Source of the DNA: Streptomyces viridochromogenes
GTDB lineage: Bacteria > Actinomycetota > Actinomycetes > Streptomycetales > Streptomycetaceae
Length of the DNA: 64,000 nt
Direction: 5' to 3'
Assembly: GCF_001270495.1 (NCBI RefSeq)
Contig: NZ_LGUR01000200.1
Span: forward strand, 1 to 64,000
The translations under genes and the position numbers were made by a program. Below are positions 8,913 to 15,887 of the stretch, in pieces. Within the stretch, counting starts at the first letter, position 1, and each line of letters opens with the position of its first letter. A model generated the notes under the pieces. It saw only the letters and a program-made list of their open reading frames with translations, did not search any database and was not told where the DNA came from.

Positions 8913-9486
8913 TGTGCCTCCCGTTCGCCCCGTTCGCCGGGCTCGTTCCTGACAGATCGTTCGACGTGCCCCACGCGTCCGCGTCCTGAACGGGCTTGAG
9001 GACCGTGGTGTCGGGGTCCACGCCCTCGGGAGCGCCACCCGTTCCCGTCGTGCCCTGCTGCGCCTGCTCCGAGTCGGGCGGCGTGCCCTCGACCCACGAC
9101 ACGGCCATCGCTCCGCCGACGAGGGCGAAGAGGAAGCCGATGAGGAAGCCACCGAGGTTGGACAGCGGGATGGAGACGAGCGCCAGCAGGATCGCCGCGA
9201 CGCCCGCGAAGGTGCGGACGTGCTTCTGGAACCACAGAGTGAAGCCCAGGACGACGAGCAGCACACCGATGATCAGGGAGCTGGAGCCCCCCGCGGTCTG
9301 CATCGCCAGCGTCAGGTGACCGATCTGGAGGTTCGCGTACGGGAAGTAGGCGATCGGGAGTCCGCCGAACATGACGAACAGACCGGCCCAGAACGGCCTC
9401 GTACCCCGCCAGGCGCGGAAGTTCCGCCGAAAGACCCGGAGGTAGTGCTCGTCATGGCCGGGCGCGGCAGGAGTCTCGGCGCTCAT
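8902..9486 (-). CDS. DUF6114-type membrane protein
   Basis: Integral membrane protein of 194 aa. After a basic N-terminal segment (VFRRNFRAWRGTRPF) there are four hydrophobic stretches, roughly residues 29-46 (FWAGLFVMFGGLPIAYF), 55-72, 75-90 and 95-125 (including GGFLIGFLFALVGGAMAV). A soluble, disordered Gly/Thr-rich C-tail follows. The ATG at 9486 has an AGGGAG ribosome site. The gene sits between the exported DUF6230 protein and the Ser/Pro-rich exported protein, so the product probably anchors or helps export one of them; that role is inference. The DUF6114 label comes from my memory of this gene pairing in Streptomyces, not from a search. Confidence 0.78.
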   Translation of the reverse strand: MSAETPAAPGHDEHYLRVFRRNFRAWRGTRPFWAGLFVMFGGLPIAYFPYANLQIGHLTLAMQTAGGSSSLIIGVLLVVLGFTLWFQKHVRTFAGVAAILLALVSIPLSNLGGFLIGFLFALVGGAMAVSWVEGTPPDSEQAQQGTTGTGGAPEGVDPDTTVLKPVQDADAWGTSNDLSGTSPANGANGRHSAG

Positions 9487-9584
9487 CGAAAACAGCTCCC
9501 TGGTACAGCGTTGCTGTGATGGTGGTGCGGTGGTGGTGAGTTGTGGTGCCTGTGACCACTTGTGAAGAAAGCGGGCGGAGAGTG

Positions 9585-9619
9585 GACGGGCGGGGGCGCC
9601 ATCGGCTCCCCCGCCCGTC
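9585..9619 (-). terminator. Intra-operon hairpin between DUF6230 and DUF6114 genes
   Basis: A perfect 12-bp G/C stem (GACGGGCGGGGG at 9585-9596, complement at 9608-9619) with an 11-nt loop starts 10 bp after the DUF6230 stop and 99 bp before the DUF6114 start. It probably terminates part of the transcripts, giving more of the first product. Confidence 0.7.
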
Positions 9620-9628
9620 AGAGAGTGC

Positions 9629-10267
9629 TTAGTAGCACTCCTTGACACCCGTCGACAGCGACATCTTCAGACCGCTGAGCTTGAAGGTTCCGGCGGTGGT
9701 CGCCCACGCCGTCTGCTTCACGCCGACCAGCGTGGCCTTGTCGGCCTGCTGGGCGAACCCGAAGGGGTTGGCCTGCTCGCCGCCGCCCTTCATGCCCGGA
9801 CCCTTGCTGGCGTCCTTGGCGGCCACACCGATGTCGATGTTCTCGAACGTGGCGTCGGCCTGCAGGTCGGCCACGTCGATGTACAGGTTCTTGGCCTCGA
9901 CCGGCTTGTTCGGGTCTTCACCCGCCCGCAGGATCAGGCTGACGCTCCCGAGGATCGGGACGTCGGGGGTGACCACGGACTGGCAGAGGCTGTTGATCGT
10001 CGCGGACTTGAAGCCCGAGACCGCGACGGGGTGAACCGTCTTCTTGCCGGAGAGCGTGTAGCCCTCGTCAAGAGCGCCGTACTGCGAGAAACCCGTACCG
10101 ACGAGCTTGTCGGTCGTGACCTTGAACGACTGGCCGGAGACACTGAACGACGCGGCGAGAGCGCCCTGCGCGAGGGCGACACCTATCGCAGCCGTGGCGG
10201 CGACGCTGGGCACCATGACCACAGCGAACCGCTTCCATCTGGTCCCGCCACGCACCTGGGACTCCAT
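9629..10267 (-). CDS. DUF6230-type exported protein
   Basis: Exported protein of 212 aa, first gene of the operon. A basic start (ESQVRGGTRWKRF) leads into a signal segment (AVVMVPSVAATAAIGVALAQGALA) with a cleavable Ala-x-Ala-like end. The mature part is beta-rich and contains two conserved Cys, one in LCQSV and one near the C-terminus (GVKECY), possibly a disulfide. The ATG at 10267 follows a near-perfect AAGGAGGA ribosome site. The upstream 660 bp is gene-free and carries operator-like repeats. Homologues have sometimes been labelled cholesterol esterase in genome annotations; no Ser-His-Asp hydrolase motif is visible here, so I do not adopt that. Surface location is likely, function unknown. 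Confidence 0.8.
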   Translation of the reverse strand: MESQVRGGTRWKRFAVVMVPSVAATAAIGVALAQGALAASFSVSGQSFKVTTDKLVGTGFSQYGALDEGYTLSGKKTVHPVAVSGFKSATINSLCQSVVTPDVPILGSVSLILRAGEDPNKPVEAKNLYIDVADLQADATFENIDIGVAAKDASKGPGMKGGGEQANPFGFAQQADKATLVGVKQTAWATTAGTFKLSGLKMSLSTGVKECY

Positions 10268-10647
10268 ATTTCCTCCTTCTCGGACGTACATCTCCTGGCC
10301 CTTGCTGCCACCGTCGACTCGACGGCTCAGCCGGGCAGGGATGGGAGAAGTGCTACGTCCTCGGGAAGGAGAGCGCCTGCGCTCGGTGGCGCGAACCGCG
10401 CCCGAATCACCGGCGATCACCCCCGAGCGACAACCACTGGTCGCGCCTGACACGCATCACGCACAACCTTGCTGGACAGGCTTCGCCGGGTGGGCGAAGA
10501 CCCCCCTGTCCAAGAGCCGGCGCCACTGCCGCCGACTCTGCTCGGTGGGGACCCAGGAACTCCCGTGACCCGACCGGCTGTCGGGGTGCGGAAATGGACC
10601 GAGCGTGGCCGATCGTGGTGCATTCTCGCCGCCCGCACAAGGGGCTT

Positions 10648-10665
10648 CGTTACTCAGTAGTAACG
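10648..10665. promoter_or_regulatory. Operator-like inverted repeat upstream of DUF6230 operon
   Basis: CGTTACT and AGTAACG form perfect 7-bp half-sites around a CAGT spacer, the shape of a TetR- or GntR-type dimer site. It lies about 380 bp upstream of the DUF6230 start. No regulator gene is adjacent, so the cognate protein is unknown. Confidence 0.45.
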
Positions 10666-10791
10666 GCCGGATAACCGAACAACGACCCGCCGGTCTCGGG
10701 CAGCGACGCAGGGTGTTGTCCAGTGACCGGACAAGTCCAGTAATCACCGGACAGAATCCGACAGAACGACGCCCGCGACTTACCCGCAGTA

Positions 10792-10835
10792 ACTGTGGCC
10801 GCGATTACCAAGATTTGGTAAAGCGCGGCCACAGT
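10792..10835. terminator. 44-nt near-perfect hairpin after the thioredoxin-like gene
   Basis: Outer arms of 12 bp (ACTGTGGCCGCG at 10792-10803, complement 10824-10835) and inner arms TTACCAA/TTGGTAA around a GAT loop, separated by a 1x2 bulge. It begins 94 bp after the stop of the gene ending at 10930, so a terminator role is likely; a protein-binding site is an alternative. Confidence 0.6.
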
Positions 10836-10929
10836 GATGCCCTGTCAGCAAATCTTTCACTCCGGCAACACGTGCCGCTGCGTTTAGTGACTGGTCAGAA
10901 CGGGGCCGACGCCCCGCCCGAAGGCCCGG

Positions 10930-11904
10930 TCAGAACAGTGCGCGCGCCAACGCCCGGCGCGCCGCCGCCACCCGCGGATCCTCGGCGCCCACGACCTCGA
11001 ACAGCTCCAGCAGCCGAAGCCGTACGGTCTCCCGGTCGTCACCCACCGTGCGCTGCACGGTGTCGATGAGCCGCCCGAAGGCGTCCTCGACATGTCCGCC
11101 CACCAGATCCAGGTCGGCGGCGGCGATCTGCGCCTGCGCGTCGGCGGGCTTGTCGGCGGCGTCCTTGCGCACCTGCTGCGGGTCGGCACCCTGCACGCGC
11201 TGCAACAACTCGGCCTGGGCGAGTCCGAGTTTCGCCTCCATGTTCGCCGGGTCCTCGCTCAGCACGTTCTTGTACGCCTGGACGGCACCGGCCAAATCCC
11301 CCGCGTCCAGGGCCTGTACGGCGGCTTCGAGCAACGCGTCGTAGGGGCCGACCGGTACGGCGGGAGCACTCTGGGCACCACCGGGCTCGGCGTCGGGGTC
11401 GACGGTGAGGCCGGTGAGACCGAACCGCTGCTCGGCTACGGTGACGAGCTGATCCAGCGTCTCGCGGATCTGCGCCTCACCGGCCGCCCCCTGGAAGAGC
11501 GGCAGCGCCTGGCCTGCGACGACGGCGAACACAGCGGGGATCCCCTGCACCCCGAACTGCTGCATCAGCATCTGGTTGGCGTCGACGTCGATCCTGGCGA
11601 GCAGGAACCGGCCGTTGTACTCGACGGCGAGCCGCTCCAGTACCGGGCTCAGCTGCTTGCAGGGCTCGCACCACTCGGCCCAGAAGTCGATGACGACGGG
11701 CACCTCGGCGGACCGCTGAAGGACGTCCCGCTCGAAGCCCGCCTCATCGACGTCGATGACGAGGTCCGCGGGCGACACGCCCCCTCCCCCGCCCTGCCGG
11801 GCGGCCTCGGCACGCGCCTGCTCCGCCTTCGCCTTGGCCTCCTGGGCCGCCTTCACCGCGGCGAGGTCGACGACCCCGCTCATGGACATGTTCCGTGGCT
11901 GCAT
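10930..11904 (-). CDS. Thioredoxin-like protein with TPR region (CnoX/YbbN type)
   Basis: Cytoplasmic co-chaperone-like protein of 324 aa. Order: a charged Ala/Lys-rich N-terminal helix (about 10-45); a thioredoxin fold (about 48-155) with active site FWAEWCEPCKQLSPV and cis-Pro segment GVQGIPAVF; then a helical region to the end with TPR-like repeats (ALDAGDLAGAVQAYKNVLSEDPANMEAKLGLAQAEL). This layout is that of E. coli CnoX (YbbN), which protects and hands over clients to chaperones. The C-x-x-C motif is intact here, so redox activity is possible. The ATG at 11904 follows GGGGGAGG. It has its own promoter region shared with the divergent TetR gene. Confidence 0.88.
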   Translation of the reverse strand: MQPRNMSMSGVVDLAAVKAAQEAKAKAEQARAEAARQGGGGGVSPADLVIDVDEAGFERDVLQRSAEVPVVIDFWAEWCEPCKQLSPVLERLAVEYNGRFLLARIDVDANQMLMQQFGVQGIPAVFAVVAGQALPLFQGAAGEAQIRETLDQLVTVAEQRFGLTGLTVDPDAEPGGAQSAPAVPVGPYDALLEAAVQALDAGDLAGAVQAYKNVLSEDPANMEAKLGLAQAELLQRVQGADPQQVRKDAADKPADAQAQIAAADLDLVGGHVEDAFGRLIDTVQRTVGDDRETVRLRLLELFEVVGAEDPRVAAARRALARALF

Positions 11905-12102
11905 GCGTCTATCCTCCCCCGTCCGGCGCGCACTGTGAAAAGCGGTGTGAAAGCCGGGCTCGTCCGGCCGTGATTTCGACGCCGGGTCCCCACCCCACGT
12001 CAGTGGTCGTCGCTTTCGCTACGAGTCGTAGCGTAATGGCATCGAGTGCCTCCGGGACACCACCCCCCGGTGATCTCCCTCACGACCACACAGAATCCCC
12101 GG

Positions 12103-12117
12103 ATATCCCGGGGATAT
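12103..12117. promoter_or_regulatory. Operator-like inverted repeat before TetR gene
   Basis: ATATCCC and GGGATAT flank a single G, ending 9 bp before the TetR start codon. Its position over the expected transcription start suggests autorepression by the TetR protein. Confidence 0.5.
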
Positions 12118-12126
12118 GGTCGGAGA

Positions 12127-12768
12127 ATGCAGAGCCGCACCCCCGCCACCACCCGCCCCGGCCGCCCGCGCAGCGCGGCCGCGGCCACGGCGATCCTGGC
12201 GGCGACGCGGGCAGCGCTGGTCGAACTGGGCTGGTCCAAACTCACCCTGGGAGACGTGGCCGCACGCGCGGGGGTTGCGAAAACGACCATTTATCGCCGC
12301 TGGCCCGGCAAGAACGAGCTGGTGGTCGACGCCGTGGCGGAACTCTTCGACGAACTGGAGCTCCCCGACCGGGGCTCCCTGGCCGCCGACATCGAGGGCG
12401 TGGTCCTTCAGTTCGCGGCGATCCTGGACCGGCCCGAGGCCAGGAGCGGCCTGATGGCGGCGGTGGCGGAGTCGACGAGGGACGAGGCGCTGCGGGAACG
12501 TATCAGGGACTCGATCGTCGAGCGCCAGAAGCGCCTGGTCCTTCAGGGCCGGACCCGCGCCCAGGCACGCGGCGAGCTTCCCCCCGAGTCCTCCGACCCC
12601 GAGGACGCCGCCCGCACGGTCGACCTCATCTTCGACGTCGTCGCCGGCGCGGTCGTCCACCGCACCCTGGTGAGCGGCCGCCCGGCCGACGAGGAGTGGG
12701 TGCGCGGCTTCACCCAGGTGCTGCTGCTGGGCCTGCGGGGAGCGGCCGCGTCCCCCGACGGTCCCTGA
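12127..12768 (+). CDS. TetR-family transcription regulator
   Basis: Repressor-type regulator of 213 aa. The N-terminal HTH domain is clear at about 18-63 (AILAATRAALVELGWSKLTLGDVAARAGVAKTTIYRRWPGKNELV), and the C-terminal ligand-binding region follows without recognisable signature. The ATG at 12127 is preceded almost directly by GGAG, too close for a normal ribosome site, so either a leaderless transcript or a further upstream GTG is possible. A 15-bp inverted repeat lies just upstream. The gene is divergent from the CnoX-like gene and converges on icmA with only 27 bp between, so its control target is not obvious from context. Confidence 0.9.
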   Translation: MQSRTPATTRPGRPRSAAAATAILAATRAALVELGWSKLTLGDVAARAGVAKTTIYRRWPGKNELVVDAVAELFDELELPDRGSLAADIEGVVLQFAAILDRPEARSGLMAAVAESTRDEALRERIRDSIVERQKRLVLQGRTRAQARGELPPESSDPEDAARTVDLIFDVVAGAVVHRTLVSGRPADEEWVRGFTQVLLLGLRGAAASPDGP

Positions 12769-12795
12769 GCCGGTACGTGAGCGGTGGCGGGCGTC

Positions 12796-14496
12796 TCAGA
12801 AGCCCGCCGGCTCCGTGTACACCCCCCACTCGTCCCGCAGCACCCCGCAGATCTCGCCGAGGGTCGCCTCCGCGCGGACCGCGTCCAGCATCGGCTCGAT
12901 CATGTTGGCGCCGGTCCGGGCGGCGGCCAGCATGGCGTCGAGGGCCGTCCGGACCGCCGTCTCGTCCCGCGCCGTGCGTCGCTCGGAGAGCACCCGCACC
13001 TGCTCCCGCTCCACCTCGTGGCTCACCCGCAGGATCTCCAGGTCGCCGGTGACGGAGCCGGTGTGGGCGTTGACGCCCACGACCCGCTTGTCACCCTTCT
13101 CCAGCGACTGCTGGTACCGGAACGCGGACTCCGCGATCTCCCCGGTGAACCAGCCGTCCTCGATCCCGCGCAGGATGCCGGACGTGATCGGCCCGATCGG
13201 GTGCTGCCCGTCCGGGTGCGCCCGCAGTCCCCGCTCCTTTATCTGTTCGAAGATCTTCTCGGCGTCGGCCTCGATCCGGTCGGTCAGCTGCTCGACGTAC
13301 CAGGCACCGCCCAGCGGATCGGCCACGTTGGCGACGCCGGTCTCCTCCATGAGGACCTGCTGGGTGCGCAGGGCGATCTCCGCGGCCTGCTCGGACGGCA
13401 GGGCGAGGGTCTCGTCGAGGGCGTTGGTGTGCAGCGAGTTCGTCCCGCCGAGCACGGCGGCCAGCGCCTCCACGGCCGTACGGACGACGTTGTTGTACGG
13501 CTGCTGCGCGGTCAGCGAGACACCGGCGGTCTGGGTGTGGAAGCGCAGCCACTGGGCCTTGTCGGTCCGCGCGCCGTACACGTCCCGCATCCAGCGCGCC
13601 CAGATCCGGCGGGCGGCCCGGAACTTGGCGATCTCCTCGAAGAAATCGACGTGCGCGTCGAAGAAGAAGGACAGGCCGGGGGCGAAGACGTCCACGTCCA
13701 GCCCGCGCGACAGGCCCAGCTCGACGTACCCGAACCCGTCGGCGAGGGTGTACGCCAGCTCCTGCGCGGCCGTCGATCCGGCCTCGCGGATGTGGTAGCC
13801 GGAGACGGACAGCGGCTTGTAGGCGGGGATGCCGGCCGCGCAGTACTCCATGAGGTCGCCGATGAGGCGCAGGTGCGGCTCGGGCTGGAAGAGCCACTCC
13901 TTCTGGGCGATGTACTCCTTGAAGATGTCGGTCTGGAGGGTGCCGTTGAGCACGCCCGGGTCGACGCCCTGGCGCTCCGCCGCCACCAGGTACATGCAGA
14001 AGACCGGTACGGCCGGGCCGCTGATGGTCATCGACGTCGTCACGTCGCCCAGCGGGATGTCCTTGAACAGGACCTCCATGTCGGCGGCCGAGTCGATGGC
14101 GACCCCGCAGTGCCCGACCTCGCCCAGCGAGCGCGGGTCGTCGGAGTCGCGTCCCATGAGCGTCGGCATGTCGAAGGCGACCGAGAGTCCGCCGCCGCCG
14201 TTGCGGAGAATCATCTTGTAGCGCTCGTTGGTCTGCTCGGCGTTCCCGAACCCGGCGAACTGCCGGATGGTCCACGTCCGCCCTCGGTAGCCGGTGGGGT
14301 ACAGGCCGCGGGTGTAGGGGTACTCCCCGGGCCACCCGATCCGTTCGAAGCCCTCGTAGGTGTCTCCAGGCCGGGGCCCGTAGACCGGCTCCACGGGATC
14401 CCCGGAGAGCGTCGTGAAGTCTGCGTTGCGCTTGCGCGCGGCGTCGTACCGGGCCTGCCAGCGGCGGCGGCCCTCCTCGATGGCGTCAGCGTCCAT
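12796..14496 (-). CDS. icmA: Isobutyryl-CoA mutase large subunit
   Basis: Coenzyme-B12-dependent mutase large subunit of 566 aa, interconverting isobutyryl-CoA and n-butyryl-CoA and so linking valine breakdown with butyrate-type polyketide starters. Length matches known IcmA. Substrate-specificity residues are those of IcmA rather than methylmalonyl-CoA mutase: Phe80 (in RTWTIRQFAGF) and Gln198 (in FKEYIAQKEW), where methylmalonyl-CoA mutases have Tyr and Arg. There is no C-terminal B12-binding domain; the small subunit must be encoded elsewhere, as no candidate occurs in this window. The ATG at 14496 has GAAGG upstream, and a perfect 24-bp palindrome lies 8 bp upstream of it. Confidence 0.94.
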   Translation of the reverse strand: MDADAIEEGRRRWQARYDAARKRNADFTTLSGDPVEPVYGPRPGDTYEGFERIGWPGEYPYTRGLYPTGYRGRTWTIRQFAGFGNAEQTNERYKMILRNGGGGLSVAFDMPTLMGRDSDDPRSLGEVGHCGVAIDSAADMEVLFKDIPLGDVTTSMTISGPAVPVFCMYLVAAERQGVDPGVLNGTLQTDIFKEYIAQKEWLFQPEPHLRLIGDLMEYCAAGIPAYKPLSVSGYHIREAGSTAAQELAYTLADGFGYVELGLSRGLDVDVFAPGLSFFFDAHVDFFEEIAKFRAARRIWARWMRDVYGARTDKAQWLRFHTQTAGVSLTAQQPYNNVVRTAVEALAAVLGGTNSLHTNALDETLALPSEQAAEIALRTQQVLMEETGVANVADPLGGAWYVEQLTDRIEADAEKIFEQIKERGLRAHPDGQHPIGPITSGILRGIEDGWFTGEIAESAFRYQQSLEKGDKRVVGVNAHTGSVTGDLEILRVSHEVEREQVRVLSERRTARDETAVRTALDAMLAAARTGANMIEPMLDAVRAEATLGEICGVLRDEWGVYTEPAGF

Positions 14497-14504
14497 ACCT
14501 TCGA

Positions 14505-14528
14505 ATTTACTAGGACGTCCTAGTAAAT
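14505..14528. promoter_or_regulatory. Perfect 24-bp palindrome at the icmA start
   Basis: The half-site ATTTACTAGGAC is repeated exactly on the other strand with no spacer (centre between 14516 and 14517). It ends 8 bp before the icmA start codon, inside the leader or over the transcription start. Such a low-GC perfect palindrome in this GC-rich context is almost certainly a regulator-binding site; the regulator is unidentified. Confidence 0.75.
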
Positions 14529-14570
14529 GTCGATGGGAGAACCGCCGTACGCGTCGGTACGGCGGTTGCG

Positions 14571-14903
14571 TCAGGCCTTGGCGACAGCCGGGACCGGCCC
14601 GCTGACCAGGGGCTCGACCTGGGCTGTGACCTTGCGCTCGACGAAGAAGGCGGCGAAGGGAATCGTCCCGGAGAGCAGCACCCACAGCAGCTTGCCGAAC
14701 GACCACTTGGCCTTGGAGCCGAGGTCGAAGGCGAAGACCAGGTAGATGATGTAGAGGAAACCGTGGACCTGGGAGACGGCGAAGGTGACGTCCTCGCCCT
14801 TGTCGAAGCCGTACTTGAACACCATGCAGGTGCACAGCACGAGCAGCATGACGGCGGTGACGTAGGCCATCACCCGGTAGCGGGTCAGGACGCTCTTCTT
14901 CAT
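14571..14903 (-). CDS. DUF3817 membrane protein (copy A)
   Basis: Small integral membrane protein of 110 aa with three hydrophobic segments: about 10-28 (YRVMAYVTAVMLLVLCTCMVF), 45-62 (VHGFLYIIYLVFAF) and 70-88 (FGKLLWVLLSGTIPFAAFF), followed by the conserved ERK. HGFLYIIY and FFVERK match the second DUF3817 gene at 26184, so the two are paralogues. The ATG at 14903 gives MKKSVLTRYR; upstream residues in the same frame look non-coding. It is downstream of the MarR gene on the same strand (77 bp). Function unknown in the family. Confidence 0.85.
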   Translation of the reverse strand: MKKSVLTRYRVMAYVTAVMLLVLCTCMVFKYGFDKGEDVTFAVSQVHGFLYIIYLVFAFDLGSKAKWSFGKLLWVLLSGTIPFAAFFVERKVTAQVEPLVSGPVPAVAKA

Positions 14904-14980
14904 GCGTACGAGCGTAACCACCGGTTCCGGGAGATCTTGCCCCGGGCCCCGGCTCGGCTCTCCCCGGGTCTCCCCCGAGG

Positions 14981-15490
14981 TCAGCTCTCCTCGAAGTCGT
15001 GCGCCGCCACCCGCAGCGGACGCAGCATCGCGAAGATCTCCGCGCACTCCTCCGCGTCGTACACGCCGAGGCCGAAGTCCATGGCCATCAGGTCGCGGGT
15101 GGCCGCCTCGACGACCTCCCGGCCCTTCTCGGTGATGGAGGCGAGCGTGCCGCGCCCGTCGTTGGGGTTGGGCCGCTTGTCGACCAGGCCGGACCTGACC
15201 AGCCGGTCGACGGTGTTCGTCACGGACGTGGGATGCACCATGAGCCGCTCGCCGATCTTGGACATCGGCAGCTCGCCGGCCTTGGCGAAGTTGAGCAGCA
15301 CCAGCGCCTCGTACCGCGCGAACGTCAGCCCGTACGGCTTGACCACCGAGTCGACCTCGGCGAGCAGGATCTGCTGTGCGCGCATGATCGAGGTGATGGC
15401 GGCCATCGACGGCACGTTTCCCCAGCGCTGCTTCCAGAGTTCGTCGGCGCGCGCGATGGGGTCGAAGGGAAGACTGAGCGGCTTCGGCAC
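14981..15490 (-). CDS. MarR-family transcription regulator
   Basis: Winged-helix regulator of 169 aa. The DNA-binding region spans about 55-125: FARYEALVLLNFAKAGELPMSKIGERLMVHPTSVTNTVDRLVRSGL with the wing KRPNPNDGRGTLASITEKG. The GTG at 15490 follows an AAGGT-type site. Upstream (15497-15530) there are several CCGGTC/GACCGG half-sites, possibly its own operator. The pigment-cluster gene ending at 15554 is transcribed towards it with only 63 bp between, so read-through is possible. Whether it regulates the cluster, the DUF3817 gene or another target cannot be told from sequence. Confidence 0.9.
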   Translation of the reverse strand: MPKPLSLPFDPIARADELWKQRWGNVPSMAAITSIMRAQQILLAEVDSVVKPYGLTFARYEALVLLNFAKAGELPMSKIGERLMVHPTSVTNTVDRLVRSGLVDKRPNPNDGRGTLASITEKGREVVEAATRDLMAMDFGLGVYDAEECAEIFAMLRPLRVAAHDFEES

Positions 15491-15553
15491 GCGACCGACC
15501 TTACCGGCCGGTCACATGCCGGTCAGCCCTGTCTCGCCTTTCGGTCGGCCGCT

Positions 15554-15877
15554 CTACTCGACCACCAGGTCGGCCAGGTCCCTGATCCGGAAGACCGAGG
15601 TCGACCGGTCGTCGTGCAGGCAGGCGTTCATCGGTCCGACCAGGGCCTGGTGATCGGGGTCGGTCCGCCACCGCTGGACGGACTCCAGGCTCTCCCACTC
15701 GCTGGTGAGCAGCCATCGGGCGGGATCGTCGAGGGAGCGGCAGAGCTGCTCGCCGAGGTGTCCGGGGAAGCGCTCGGCGCGTTTCAGCACGGACCGGTAG
15801 GAGTCCACGAAGTCGCTCTCGCGTCCCTCCCGGACGTGGAGCAGTCGCATGACGCGCACACGTTCCATGGGTTGCAC
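15554..15877 (-). CDS. Small SchA/CurD-domain protein
   Basis: Single-domain protein of 107 aa, ferredoxin-like in the antibiotic-monooxygenase sense. Its sequence (RLLHVREGRESDFVDSY, FPGHLGEQLCRSLDDP, WLLTSEWES) is clearly homologous to the N-terminal domain of the larger cluster protein at 24241 ([46 protein letters not shown]). The GTG at 15877 follows GGGAG and starts 10 bp after the P450 stop, so it forms an operon with the P450. The role of such domains in spore-pigment clusters is unsettled; a post-polyketide or cyclase-assisting role is the usual guess. It appears to be a split-off or duplicated unit of the larger protein. Confidence 0.8.
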   Translation of the reverse strand: MQPMERVRVMRLLHVREGRESDFVDSYRSVLKRAERFPGHLGEQLCRSLDDPARWLLTSEWESLESVQRWRTDPDHQALVGPMNACLHDDRSTSVFRIRDLADLVVE

Positions 15878-15887
15878 GGTGCTCCCG

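Larger units (their letters stand above)
10268..10929. other. Gene-free regulatory region, 662 bp
   Basis: No convincing coding region is visible: the open frames here are short, overlap on both strands and lack ribosome sites. It contains an 18-bp inverted repeat at 10648-10665, a cluster of short ACCGGACA-like direct and inverted repeats at about 10718-10770, and a very long hairpin at 10792-10835. It is the leader and promoter region of the DUF6230 operon plus the 3' end of the thioredoxin-like gene's transcript. Confidence 0.6.

Noticed and set aside
9629..10267. Cholesterol esterase activity for the DUF6230 protein
   Set aside because: Such labels exist for relatives, but no G-x-S-x-G or other hydrolase motif is visible in this 212-aa protein.
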